Assembly (NCBI RefSeq): GCF_003710915.1
Contig: NZ_RHHR01000037.1
Location: 34,688 to 98,687 of the forward strand
Direction of reading: 5' to 3'
DNA: 64,000 nucleotides
Origin: Brevibacillus invocatus
GTDB lineage: Bacteria; Bacillota; Bacilli; Brevibacillales; Brevibacillaceae
Positions 46,904-55,807 of this stretch are shown here, in pieces; position 1 is the first letter of the stretch; every line of letters starts with the position of its first letter. The notes beneath the pieces were generated by a model that ran no database searches, was not told where the DNA came from, and saw only the letters and a list, made by a program, of their open reading frames with translations. Position numbers and translations under genes: made by a program.

Positions 46904-47475
46904 GTGTAAGCCTCCAAAAAATGTGCTAAACGATTTCTCTATTGACTAGTGAATAGTGACATTTCAATTGATTTTAGAACAACTTCAACGATCTCCCTTC
47001 TATTCGGAAACTTATCTATGACTCAGGAATGGTAGGCAGACTGCATTTTTTGAGTGTAAATTCCAGTATCCCTGAATAGATTTTTAGTGTAATTAAAATA
47101 CAAAAACAACCGTATTTGATTGGATCATCCAAAAATCTATACCTGATTCTTAGGTGAGTGGTTTGGTCGTTCAGGAGATTTGTGGCCCCATCTTCAGTCG
47201 GTTGTTATAGAAAAATTTTAAAATTGGAAAATACATGGACATACTGAATTCGACAGTACAAGTAAATGAACTCGTTCCATTTTTGGATTCGTTATTGATA
47301 TACCCCGGATACATTTTGTTAAAACCATTGACACCTATATTCATATCGGATTTTCAAAGATTGATTATGATAGGGGATATACGGACAAAGGTGGCAAACA
47401 GCGCGGGGCCATGAAACCTTTTCCTGAAATTGGAGTCTAATAAGGAGATAAATTTGCACATATGTGGGAGGATCT
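46904..47475. other. AT-rich intergenic region between divergent genes
   Basis: 572 bp between a chemoreceptor gene (minus) and a secreted-protein gene (plus). No reading frame with a ribosome site and no strong hairpin terminator was seen. A TTGACA occurs at 47329-47334 without a matching -10 at 17 bp. It probably holds the two divergent promoters. Confidence 0.4.
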
Positions 47476-48588
47476 ATGTTAAAGCGGCTTTTATTTACAA
47501 CTGTCATACTGAGCGTGCTGATTGGTATGTTCCATCCAAAGCTGTATGCCCAAACGAATACGCAGCAGCCGACGAAGATTTATCGCACGAGCACATCCCA
47601 TTTTCAAAAAGAACTAGTTGCCGAGCTTCCACCATTCCATTTTGCCAGGATGTCGCCAAGTACTTCTTTTCTTTATCTGGAACGAATTGGGGCGACGAAA
47701 AAAGACCCGACTACTTCCTATCTGTATGAGATGAAAACAAAAAAACTGGTCAAACTGAACGGATTGGGCAAATGGTATCCCAAAAGCGACAAGCTGGTAT
47801 TGTTGGAAGGAGGGAATTTGGTCCGTTTTGATCCTGTCTCGGGAAAGAAAGATACCTTGGTAACAGGTTCGAAAGATGGTCCCATCCTCGACTTCGCTGT
47901 TTCGCCTGACGAGAATTACATGGCCTTTTTTACAAACAGTCATATCGATAACCGCAGTGAACAATTGCTGTACCTGCAGCATCTTCCAACCTTGAAAATG
48001 AAGGTAAATGATCGATTCCAGTCCGAGTATCAAAAAAATCGTTTTTCGCCAAGCTTCCAGTGGATGCCGAACTCTAAAAAGCTCTTTTACAAAGCGGGTG
48101 AGACGGTTAAGGAGCTGGATATGCCCACCGGATTGAAATATGTCCACAAGCTCATGAAGATGCCATCTTATTCTGCTGACTTGAAATATGGCTTAGAAAC
48201 CAATCAATCTGGTAATGTTCTGAAAAAGCTGGACGATGGTAAAACGTTGCTTGTGGGACAATACAGCGGCAGTATTTCGCAGGGCTTGCTTGACGATGAG
48301 GTTTGGGCACCATTCGGCCATTCATTTGTTGCAAATGAGTTTCTTTACACTTCCAACGCGCAAGACTCGTATGTTCGATTCCGCTATCAGGATGGGGAAA
48401 AGGGACAATATTTCCCAAAGGACAGCTATGGAGAGCCATCCCTGTTTTTGCATGACAACATCAGATTCATCGGATGGTCGCAGGATGCAAAATGGATGTA
48501 TACAGCAGATCTTAACTCCATTCACTGCTTTTCCTACGAGGACAGATGCACGCCTGAATCGAACAACCTTCTGGTTATAGAGCCGTGA
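47476..48588 (+). CDS. Secreted beta-propeller-like protein, unknown function
   Basis: A 370-residue exported protein with signal peptide (LKRLLFTTVILSVLIGMFHPKLYA). The rest is beta-rich with recurring blades reading like TolB/WD40 repeats: KLVKLNGLGKWYPKSDKLVLLEGGNLVRFD, GPILDFAVSPDENYMAFFTN, FSPSFQWMPNSKKLFYKAG and DNIRFIGWSQDAKWMYTAD. No enzyme motif is visible. I do not recognise a named family. The start is the ATG at 47476 after GGGAGG; the track upstream to 47464 has no better site. Confidence 0.75.
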   Translation: MLKRLLFTTVILSVLIGMFHPKLYAQTNTQQPTKIYRTSTSHFQKELVAELPPFHFARMSPSTSFLYLERIGATKKDPTTSYLYEMKTKKLVKLNGLGKWYPKSDKLVLLEGGNLVRFDPVSGKKDTLVTGSKDGPILDFAVSPDENYMAFFTNSHIDNRSEQLLYLQHLPTLKMKVNDRFQSEYQKNRFSPSFQWMPNSKKLFYKAGETVKELDMPTGLKYVHKLMKMPSYSADLKYGLETNQSGNVLKKLDDGKTLLVGQYSGSISQGLLDDEVWAPFGHSFVANEFLYTSNAQDSYVRFRYQDGEKGQYFPKDSYGEPSLFLHDNIRFIGWSQDAKWMYTADLNSIHCFSYEDRCTPESNNLLVIEP

Positions 48589-48594
48589 ATAGAT

Positions 48595-48628
48595 AAAAGT
48601 CTTGATCAATACAGATCAAGGCTTTTTT
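48595..48628 (+). terminator. Terminator after the beta-propeller gene
   Basis: AGTCTTGATC pairs with GATCAAGGCT around AATACA, then T6; the preceding A run may let it serve the convergent DUF1801 gene. Confidence 0.85.
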
Positions 48629-48639
48629 GCATGCATTTC

Positions 48640-49080
48640 CTAGGAACGCGCAGCGTCGATCCATTGATTAACCAGCACGGTAAGCGGTTCCTTCTTTGCC
48701 TGGACATCGTCCATATCCGTAAACCTGATGGTTGCCCGATCGTTCGCCGCCCAGGTCATCAGGCCAGTAGCGTCCTCTATCAGTGGTCCATGTTCGATAG
48801 TATCCTTGACTTTGGCTCCGCGGTGAAAGACGAGTGTAAAATACCCTTTGCCATGCAGGTTAAACGTGATCCGATCTTCATGGTCGCAGCAAAAGCTCGG
48901 AGCTTTCCATTTGATATGTTCACTTAGCTGTTCATTTGCTTGCAAAATAATCGATCGAACCTCGGCAATTTCCGCTTTCAGGGGGTGCTCAAGGGTGTTC
49001 ATAAATTCCGCAACCTGTTCGGGACCAGACAGTTTTTTGGATTTTTTTTCAGCGGATTCTGCTTTTTTGGATGCAGCCAT
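48640..49080 (-). CDS. DUF1801 (YdhG-like) protein
   Basis: A 146-residue protein: a lysine/serine-rich N-terminal 18 residues, then a DUF1801 domain (~25-140; VRSIILQANEQLSEHIKWKAPSF, FNLHGKGYFTLVFHRGAKV). The fold family is widespread, with no established activity. It is 7 bp downstream of a VOC-family gene on the same strand, so the two form an operon. Confidence 0.85.
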   Translation of the reverse strand: MAASKKAESAEKKSKKLSGPEQVAEFMNTLEHPLKAEIAEVRSIILQANEQLSEHIKWKAPSFCCDHEDRITFNLHGKGYFTLVFHRGAKVKDTIEHGPLIEDATGLMTWAANDRATIRFTDMDDVQAKKEPLTVLVNQWIDAARS

Positions 49081-49087
49081 CTTCTCA

Positions 49088-49501
49088 TTACCCCTTTGGC
49101 ATTAAAGTCGGGTCCATATGCAAGACGTTCCATCGATGACCATCCAGATCAGCAAAGCCTGCTCCGTACATCCAGCCATTAGCTTGCGGTTTGCTGTAGA
49201 TGGTGCCTCCAGCAGCTTCAACCTTACGGATCAGCTCATCCACTTCTTCTTTGCTGTCCGCATCGATGGAGAGCAAGACCTCGGTGGCTTGCTTCGTATC
49301 CGTTACTTCGTTTCTCGTAAAGCTTTTGAAGGCAGGCTCAGGGAAAAGCATCACCACGATATTCTTCTCACCAATCAACAAACTAGCACCTTCATCATGA
49401 TTGGGATATTTCGGATTAAACGGAAAACCGATATCCGCAAAAAACGCTTTTGATTTGCCGAGGTCTTTTACAGGCAGATTGATCCAAAGTTCCTTTGTCA
49501 A
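49088..49501 (-). CDS. VOC (glyoxalase/bleomycin-resistance) family protein
   Basis: A 137-residue protein with two beta-alpha-beta-beta-beta VOC modules: WINLPVKDLGKSKAFFADIGFPFN at the start and YGAGFADLDGHRWNVLHMD at the end. It resembles the common VOC proteins beside DUF1801 genes. Such proteins can be metal-dependent lyases or antibiotic-binding proteins; the substrate here is unknown. The TTG start follows AAAGGAGAGA. Confidence 0.88.
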   Translation of the reverse strand: MTKELWINLPVKDLGKSKAFFADIGFPFNPKYPNHDEGASLLIGEKNIVVMLFPEPAFKSFTRNEVTDTKQATEVLLSIDADSKEEVDELIRKVEAAGGTIYSKPQANGWMYGAGFADLDGHRWNVLHMDPTLMPKG

Positions 49502-49880
49502 TGTAGATTCTCTCCTTTAGCAGATTGGTCCATGTTGGGTTAAACATAGCATACATGATACAGCGAGATTTCTTTTGGATTGCTCTAAGCACGGCGATCG
49601 TGCGAGCCGGTTTTTGTCAGCGTACTGATCAGGAGCACTCAAGGAAGGAAAACCAGTCCTGACAAACCGGGAAGCATTCAATTGGAAGAAGGAAATTTGC
49701 CGAGTTTTGGCTGAACAAGAAAAAAAGGGAGTAGCCTTTGAACAAAGGGTTGCTCCTTTTTTCAGGAATCATCCATGGATCGAGGCCGTTTGATACAAAA
49801 TAGGCGAACCTCCATAGAGAAAAAACATATGGTACCTAGTAGGCTGTTCGCCTATTTACTAACGAGGGGCGGGGATCGTA
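49502..49880. other. Intergenic region with a terminator and an inverted repeat
   Basis: A plus-strand terminator-like hairpin at 49722-49762 (AAAAAGGGAGTAGCC with GGGTTGCTCCTTTTTT) has no gene in front of it. Further on, AAATAGGCGAAC (49798-49809) is repeated inverted as GTTCGCCTATTT (49845-49856), just before the cupin gene, as a possible operator or leader stem. No reading frame with a ribosome site was found. Confidence 0.5.
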
Positions 49881-50534
49881 ATGGCAGTATCTTATATGGA
49901 CTTTACTTCACCAAACGTACAGTTTACTTATGATTTGAGAAACAACCCTTTTTTTATAAAAGATGATCAAAACTATATTAACTCACTCTCCGTGTATCAG
50001 CTGAACACATTGGGGAATGTCTCCATGCTGGATATTTACCTCAGTACAAGTAACGTAGTCGAGCCGCATATCCATCAAAATGCTTCCGAACTCATCTATT
50101 GCATTACAGGCGAAGTGCTTGTCGCTTTGATCAATCCGTTTACGAAAGAACTGCTCCAATTTCAAATCCAGCCGGGACAGGTAGCGAACGTGCCTCAGGG
50201 ATGGTGGCATTATGAAATTGCTCTCGTCGACAATACACATCTCATCGCCATTTTTGACGCGCCAGTGCCGGAATTGATTACGGGCTCCGACATCCTGCGC
50301 CTGACTCCGGCAAACGTATGGGCCCATACGTACTGCCTCGACGAATCGAAGGTAAGGGATACTTTTGCACCGATTACGGAAACGGTGATCATCGGTCCTC
50401 CCAACAGCTGCCAGTATCGTCCGGTGCAGGGAAATGCGGGGAATGATCAGGCTACGATGAATCAGGCCACCTACAACCAGGTGTACCACAATCAGGCCAA
50501 CTATCCTCATACACATAACCAAGCGTATTTTTGA
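49881..50534 (+). CDS. Cupin protein with Asn/Gln/Tyr-rich tail, possible spore-coat protein
   Basis: A 217-residue protein. Residues ~35-165 form a cupin with a full metal site: H63 and H65 (EPHIHQNASELIY), E70 and H110 (PQGWWHYE). The tail (~184-217) is a repetitive NQAT/NQVY/NQAN sequence with interspersed His and Tyr, typical in style of spore-coat proteins that become cross-linked. No signal peptide is seen. GAGGGGCGGGG precedes the ATG. It might be an oxalate-decarboxylase-like enzyme displayed on spores; that is inference. Confidence 0.8.
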   Translation: MAVSYMDFTSPNVQFTYDLRNNPFFIKDDQNYINSLSVYQLNTLGNVSMLDIYLSTSNVVEPHIHQNASELIYCITGEVLVALINPFTKELLQFQIQPGQVANVPQGWWHYEIALVDNTHLIAIFDAPVPELITGSDILRLTPANVWAHTYCLDESKVRDTFAPITETVIIGPPNSCQYRPVQGNAGNDQATMNQATYNQVYHNQANYPHTHNQAYF

Positions 50535-50548
50535 CAATCCGACCGGAT

Positions 50549-50586
50549 AAAACCCCTTTTCGTTGCAAGGACGAGGAGGGGTTTTT
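50549..50586 (+). terminator. Terminator after the cupin gene
   Basis: AAAACCCCTTTTCGT pairs with ACGAGGAGGGGTTTT (with G-U pairs), then T5. Confidence 0.88.
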
Positions 50587-50607
50587 GGTATGCGCTATTT
50601 ATTTTCT

Positions 50608-50653
50608 TTGACAATGGCCAGTCTGTTCGATACCTTTAATAGTTAGGTAACTA
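50608..50653 (+). promoter_or_regulatory. Promoter and palindromic operator of the ABC exporter operon
   Basis: TTGACA (50608-50613), 17-bp spacer, TACCTT (50631-50636). Directly downstream TAGTTA (50640-50645), GG, TAACTA (50648-50653) is a perfect palindrome of the MarR-operator type. No regulator gene adjoins it. Confidence 0.55.
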
Positions 50654-50749
50654 ATTAATTTTGTGATGAGAAGCTTGCACCGTTCAGATTCTCATGCATG
50701 AAAGCTACATACCCTGCTCCTGCAGACAGGGAGTAAAAGAGGTGCAACC

Positions 50750-52486
50750 ATGCTTAAGTTATTTTCCTATTTGCGGCCTCATTGGGTGGCAACCCTGCTG
50801 GCTCCGCTACTCATGCTGCTGGAGGTGGCGATGGATTTGATGCAGCCCATTCTGATGGCAAGCATCATCGATGAAGGCGTGATGAAGGGCGATCTCGCTC
50901 ACATCCAACAGACCGGCCTGCTCATGCTGGGTGCTGCTCTGGTTGGACTTGTCGGCGGTGTAGGCTGCTCGATCTATTCCAGTATCGCCTCACAGCGGTT
51001 TGGCGAGGATCTTCGTCATGATGTGTTCAGACGTGTACAGACCTTTTCATTCCGAAATCTGGACGAATTGAATACCGGTTCGCTCATTACGCGGCTCACG
51101 AACGATATTGTTCAGCTGCAGACCATGGTGCAGATGCTGCTTCGCATCTTCGTCCGTTCTCCTTTCTTGGCTATCGGCAGCATGATTATGGCTGTCATGA
51201 TCAGTCCGAAACTTGCCATTATTTTAGCGATTGCCGTACCGCTGCTTTTCGTTGTCATGTTTCTTATTATCCGAAATGTACTTCCGCTTTTTTCAAACGT
51301 TCAGAAGAAAATGGATAAGCTGAATACCGTATTGCAGGAGAATCTGGCAGGTATACGGGTATCCAAGGCTTTTGTGCGCGCCGATTACGAGAACGAACGC
51401 TTCAGCCGGGCGAATGCGGATTACACGCAGGGAGCCATCAAGGCTCAGCGGCTGGTCGCGATAAACATGCCCATTCTGACCATGATCTTGAATGTTTGCA
51501 TCGTTGCCGTGCTCTGGCTTGGTGGAAAGGACGCGATCGATGGTTCTTTCGAGGTCGGCAGCTTGGTCGCGTTCATTAACTATGTGACACAGGTTCTTTT
51601 CTCTGTCTCCTCGGTAGCCATGCTGCTCGTTCGCGTATCCAGCGCCAAGGTATCTGCAGACCGGATTCAGGAGGTACTCCATACCGAATCGGAGATCCAA
51701 AGCCAGGCCAATCCTGTAAGGGCTGTCCATCATCAAGGCGAGGTTGTATTTGAAAATGTCACATTTGCGTACGGGTCTGATGCGAAGGGAGCAGTGCTTC
51801 GGGATGTATCATTCTCCGTAAAGCCGGGGCAAAATGTAGCGATTATCGGAGCAACAGGCTCAGGAAAATCGTCCTTGGTCGGTCTCATCCCGCGACTGTA
51901 TGACACGACTAGCGGGCGCATTTTGATAGACGGGTCAGATGTGCGTGAGTATGAGCTGCAGTCCTTGAGAGAAAAAATAGGGATCGTCCTGCAGGAAACC
52001 ATCCTCTTCACGGGGTCGATCCGCGACAATATTCGTTACGGCAAGCCAGATGCGTCGGACGAGGAGGTCATGGCGGCGGCTCAAGCGGCACAGGCACATG
52101 ACTTCATCATGGCGATGCCAGACGGCTACGATACACAGCTTGGACAGCGGGGCATCAACCTGTCAGGCGGGCAGAAGCAGCGCATCTCGATTGCAAGAGC
52201 GCTGATCCTCCAGCCGTCCATCCTCATCCTCGATGACAGTACCAGCGCCATCGACATGGGGACGGAATCGCGGATTCAGGGCGCACTTGCACGATTGATG
52301 CACGGGCGTACCAGTATACTCATTGCACAGCGTATTTCTTCTGTCATGGATGCAGACAAAATTCTGGTATTGGAGGATGGACGAGTAGTCGGTGAAGGCA
52401 CACACCATGAATTGCTGGCTTCCTGCGAGCTCTATCAGGATATTTACCGTTCGCAGCTGGGAGGGGAGGAACCAAGCTATGGCTGA
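50750..52486 (+). CDS. ABC exporter half-transporter with degenerate ATP site (YfiB-like)
   Basis: A 578-residue half-transporter: six-helix membrane domain (~1-310) and nucleotide-binding domain with Walker A GATGSGKSS (367-375), signature LSGGQKQR (471-478) and Walker B ending D495-D496 (ILDDSTSAID). The catalytic glutamate after Walker B is replaced by Asp, the mark of the degenerate site in heterodimeric exporters. The partner gene overlaps its end by 8 bp. Multidrug, lipid or peptide export are all possible. GAGTAAAAGAGG precedes the ATG. Confidence 0.92.
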   Translation: MLKLFSYLRPHWVATLLAPLLMLLEVAMDLMQPILMASIIDEGVMKGDLAHIQQTGLLMLGAALVGLVGGVGCSIYSSIASQRFGEDLRHDVFRRVQTFSFRNLDELNTGSLITRLTNDIVQLQTMVQMLLRIFVRSPFLAIGSMIMAVMISPKLAIILAIAVPLLFVVMFLIIRNVLPLFSNVQKKMDKLNTVLQENLAGIRVSKAFVRADYENERFSRANADYTQGAIKAQRLVAINMPILTMILNVCIVAVLWLGGKDAIDGSFEVGSLVAFINYVTQVLFSVSSVAMLLVRVSSAKVSADRIQEVLHTESEIQSQANPVRAVHHQGEVVFENVTFAYGSDAKGAVLRDVSFSVKPGQNVAIIGATGSGKSSLVGLIPRLYDTTSGRILIDGSDVREYELQSLREKIGIVLQETILFTGSIRDNIRYGKPDASDEEVMAAAQAAQAHDFIMAMPDGYDTQLGQRGINLSGGQKQRISIARALILQPSILILDDSTSAIDMGTESRIQGALARLMHGRTSILIAQRISSVMDADKILVLEDGRVVGEGTHHELLASCELYQDIYRSQLGGEEPSYG

Positions 52487-54323
52487 ACCCAAACAGCATT
52501 CCAATCCAGTCAGCGGCGGGAGTATTGATCTGAGCATGAGAGGCGGTGGATCACGGCCTGGCATGCCGATGACAAAAGTGAAGCCGAAAAACACCATGCG
52601 GACCATCCGTCGTTTGTGGAGATACATTCGTTCCTACCAGCGCGGGCTGATTGCCGTTATCCTCTTTACGATCATCACTACGCTATTGTCCTTGGTTGCT
52701 CCTTATCTGCTAGGCACGACCGTAGACCACTACATTATACCCGGCGATTTTCAGGGGCTGCTTGGGCTATGTGTAGTCCTGCTTGCTGTCTATGCAGGTA
52801 CGGCGATGACGGCATGGCTGCAGCAGCAGGTCATGGTAAAGGTCGCGCAGCATACCGTCCAGTCGATGCGACGAGATATTTTTGCAAGGCTACAACTGCT
52901 CCCGTTGCGCTTTTTTGACAGCAAAACACATGGTGAATTGATGAGCCGGACCACCAATGATATCGAAAATGTATCCGGTACCTTGAATCAGAGTGTGACA
53001 CAGCTGATTGCCAGCGTATTGTCGCTAATTGGCTCGCTTGCGATCATGCTGTATCTGAATGTGTGGCTGACCTTGCTCAGCATGGTCACGATTCCGCTCG
53101 TCATGCTTTTTACGAAAACGGTAGCGACGCGCACACGCAAGTATTTTTCCAATCAACAGGCTAGCTTGGGAGAACTGAACAGCTTTATCGAAGAGACCGT
53201 TTCCGGACAGAAGGTCGTGCAGGTATACCGCAGGGAACAAAAGGCGGCGGAGCAGTTCGATGAAATCAACCACAAGCTGACGAACGCGAGTATACAGGCA
53301 CAAATCTATTCGGGCACCATGGGCCCGGTCATGAACGTACTGAACAACCTGAGCTTTGCACTGATTGCAGCGGTTGGCGGCTGGATGGCGTTCAACGAAT
53401 GGACGACTGTCGGGGTCATCGTGGCTTTTCTGAACTACTCGAAGCAGTTTCAGCGACCGCTAAGCGATTTGGCCAACCAGTTCAATCTCCTGCAATCTGC
53501 TGTCGCTGGGGCGGAGCGTGCGTTTGAAACCATCGATACAAAAACAGAGTATGAGGATGAAGCGCATAGCAGGAGCATCGAAGAGGTGAGAGGCGAGGTT
53601 CGCTTTGATCGTGTATCCTTCAGCTACAAGAATGGTGTTCCCATTCTGAGCGAGGTGTCGCTGACCGCAAGTCCGGGGCAGACGATCGCTCTTGTCGGTC
53701 CGACAGGTGCTGGAAAAACGACGATTATCAATCTGCTGACTCGTTTTTACGAGATTGATTCCGGTATCGTCACTATCGACGGTGTGGACATCCGACAGCT
53801 GGATAAAAACAGTTTGCGCAGCAAGCTGGGCATCGTTCTGCAGGATGCGTACGTGTTTTCCGATACAATCCGCGAGAATATCCGGTACGGCAGACTGGAT
53901 GCCACAGACGAGGAGATTGAGGCAGCAGCCAGACTCGCCAACGCGCACACTTTTATTCAAAAGCTGCCAGACGGCTACGACACCATGCTCATGAGTGGTG
54001 GCGGCAATCTCAGCCAAGGTCAACGACAGCTCTTGACCATCGCCCGTGCGGTGCTTGCCGATCCGGCCATTCTGATCCTCGATGAGGCGACGAGCAGCAT
54101 CGATACCCGTACGGAGATGCATATTCAGACCGCGATGCGAAAGCTGATGAAGGGACGCACCAGCTTTGTGATCGCCCACCGTCTCAGTACGATTCGAGAG
54201 GCAGACCAGATCCTGGTTATCAATCAGGGCGGGATTATCGAGCGGGGGACCCACGACGAGCTGCTGGAGGAGCGCGGTTTTTATTACGAGCTGTACAACA
54301 GCCAGTTCAAGCGTTCGAGCTAA
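52479..54323 (+). CDS. ABC exporter half-transporter with catalytic ATP site (YfiC-like)
   Basis: A 614-residue partner. An extra ~40-residue polar N-terminus (SGGSIDLSMRGGG) precedes six helices. Its nucleotide-binding domain has Walker A GPTGAGKTT (407-415), Walker B with D535-E536 (ILDEATSSID, catalytic Glu kept) and an altered signature LSQGQRQL (511-518). So the canonical site forms from this Walker B and the partner's LSGGQ, and the degenerate site from the reverse pair, as in BmrCD and TM287/288. The ATG at 52479 follows GGGGAGGA. Confidence 0.93.
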   Translation: MAEPKQHSNPVSGGSIDLSMRGGGSRPGMPMTKVKPKNTMRTIRRLWRYIRSYQRGLIAVILFTIITTLLSLVAPYLLGTTVDHYIIPGDFQGLLGLCVVLLAVYAGTAMTAWLQQQVMVKVAQHTVQSMRRDIFARLQLLPLRFFDSKTHGELMSRTTNDIENVSGTLNQSVTQLIASVLSLIGSLAIMLYLNVWLTLLSMVTIPLVMLFTKTVATRTRKYFSNQQASLGELNSFIEETVSGQKVVQVYRREQKAAEQFDEINHKLTNASIQAQIYSGTMGPVMNVLNNLSFALIAAVGGWMAFNEWTTVGVIVAFLNYSKQFQRPLSDLANQFNLLQSAVAGAERAFETIDTKTEYEDEAHSRSIEEVRGEVRFDRVSFSYKNGVPILSEVSLTASPGQTIALVGPTGAGKTTIINLLTRFYEIDSGIVTIDGVDIRQLDKNSLRSKLGIVLQDAYVFSDTIRENIRYGRLDATDEEIEAAARLANAHTFIQKLPDGYDTMLMSGGGNLSQGQRQLLTIARAVLADPAILILDEATSSIDTRTEMHIQTAMRKLMKGRTSFVIAHRLSTIREADQILVINQGGIIERGTHDELLEERGFYYELYNSQFKRSS

Positions 54324-54340
54324 TTGAAGAATGAAAGGGT

Positions 54341-54374
54341 AAACACGCCGTTACTAGCTGGCGTGTTTTTCGTT
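54341..54374 (+). terminator. Terminator after the ABC operon
   Basis: AAACACGCC (54341-54349) pairs with GGCGTGTTT (54360-54368) followed by T residues; it is shared with the convergent phosphatase gene. Confidence 0.85.
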
Positions 54375-54378
54375 TCTC

Positions 54379-55611
54379 TTATTTATTTATTGTAAAAGTA
54401 TCAACTGGTGAGCCATCAACCGCAAAAGCTGCATACGTGAGGGTGTTTCCCGCGATTTGAATACCTGCAAACGTCGGCTTTCCGTTTTGCAGATGGACGC
54501 GATGGTAGAACAGATCGGCCTTCTTTTTGTTCCATTTGCTGCCGGCAGCATTCGTGACGACATATACGGTGCCTTTTCCATCCTCGACGATTTGGTTGTT
54601 TTGGAGTGGATAAGACCTCGAGTATTCATGATTATGGCCTTGCAATACCAGATCGACACCGAATTCATCGAAGAGCGGTACCCACTTGTCCAGCAGGGAC
54701 TCTTTTTGATTGCCGCCATAGGGTCCATGATGCATGGCCACGATAATCCAGGGCTGTTTCGTGGCGGCCAAATCTGCACGCAGCCATTCGGTTTGCTTCT
54801 TTACCTTCGATTCTGTATTCAGAAAAACGAAATGAGCCGGGCCGTAATCGAAGGAATAGCTGGTACCGGGTTTTACGCTGTCCGAACCGTTTTCAGGCAA
54901 ATTGAAATGAGCAAGGAAGCGGTCTGCGTTCCCATCGATTTCTTCGTGGTTGCCGGTTGCTGGCATCAGCGGATAGCTGGCAAGCCAGGTTTGTGCATGG
55001 GAGAAGAACGACTGCCAGGAGCGTTCATCTTCCGGATCTTCCGTCAGATCGCCGTTGTGCACAATAAATTTGGCGTCTGGGAAGGTGGCAAAGGCTTGGT
55101 TCAAGGTTTTGCCCCACAGCTGGAAATCTGCGTCAGTGACCCCTTGTGAATCCGTTACATTGATGAAAGTAAAGGCTGTCGTATGTTTGGCTTCGGTTTC
55201 AAACTCCGCAGGTTGGCTCCAGCCTTCGTTTTCGCCATTACCTACCCGGTAGGTATAACGAGTGCCAGGAGTGAGATTGGTTGCGAAGACCTTGTGGGCA
55301 CCTTGCACAGTGCCATTTCCCGTATCGATCGGTGTGGTCGTACCCTCGAAGGTCAGCACGACATCCCGATCAAAATCCGTAATACCGGAGCCGGGCGCGA
55401 TCTGGAGGACAGTAGCAGCATCCGGATTAGCAGTCTGCCAAGTAAAGGCGCGGCTTGTCTGGGGATTTTCCTTGAAGGTAGTGACGATGGAATGGGGAGT
55501 CAGCGATGATGGTGTCGACGGAATGCCTGATGACAGCTGGAACGCGGCAACGGCAATGACGACTGCAAGCAGGGCGATGATTAGCAGCCCGTACATATTC
55601 TTTTTGCTCAT
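54379..55611 (-). CDS. Purple-acid-phosphatase-like metallophosphoesterase, membrane anchored
   Basis: A 410-residue exported protein: signal anchor (~6-27), a fibronectin-like N-terminal domain (~40-140; TPGTRYTYRVGNGENEGW) and a calcineurin-like phosphoesterase domain. Metal ligands follow the PAP pattern: INVTDSQG, HNGDLTEDPED, ATGNHEE, VAMHHGPYGG and QGHNHEYSRSYP. It probably releases phosphate from organic esters outside the cell. GGAGG lies before the ATG. No Pho box was recognised. Confidence 0.9.
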   Translation of the reverse strand: MSKKNMYGLLIIALLAVVIAVAAFQLSSGIPSTPSSLTPHSIVTTFKENPQTSRAFTWQTANPDAATVLQIAPGSGITDFDRDVVLTFEGTTTPIDTGNGTVQGAHKVFATNLTPGTRYTYRVGNGENEGWSQPAEFETEAKHTTAFTFINVTDSQGVTDADFQLWGKTLNQAFATFPDAKFIVHNGDLTEDPEDERSWQSFFSHAQTWLASYPLMPATGNHEEIDGNADRFLAHFNLPENGSDSVKPGTSYSFDYGPAHFVFLNTESKVKKQTEWLRADLAATKQPWIIVAMHHGPYGGNQKESLLDKWVPLFDEFGVDLVLQGHNHEYSRSYPLQNNQIVEDGKGTVYVVTNAAGSKWNKKKADLFYHRVHLQNGKPTFAGIQIAGNTLTYAAFAVDGSPVDTFTINK

Positions 55612-55735
55612 GGTTTACCTCCATATCGATAACAAAACCTGCTCGTAATCGTGATCGGGATCGCAGCATATTCTCATATAGCCGCACAATTCACGCATGG
55701 TTGTTTCGTCATTCTATCAGGAGCATGAATATTTA

Positions 55736-55763
55736 TTGACCATTGTGAATAATTAGTCATAAT
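55736..55763 (+). promoter_or_regulatory. Probable promoter of the amidohydrolase gene
   Basis: TTGACC (55736-55741), 16-bp spacer, CATAAT (55758-55763), 45 bp before the start codon. Confidence 0.5.
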
Positions 55764-55807
55764 AGGAAGAAAGTGTTTCTTATTTAGTATAGTTAATGGG
55801 GGATAAA

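Noticed and set aside
46904..47020. Sigma-D promoter for the chemoreceptor
   Set aside because: The best match (TTCCGAATA) lacks a TAAA box at the right spacing.
47360..47420. Cyclic-di-GMP riboswitch before the beta-propeller gene
   Set aside because: A GGCAAAC-like stretch is present, but the paired GNRA loop and receptor arrangement of the GEMM motif are missing.
47319..47507. 62-codon minus-strand frame in the intergenic region
   Set aside because: No ribosome site, composition not protein-like, and it runs into the start of the plus-strand gene.
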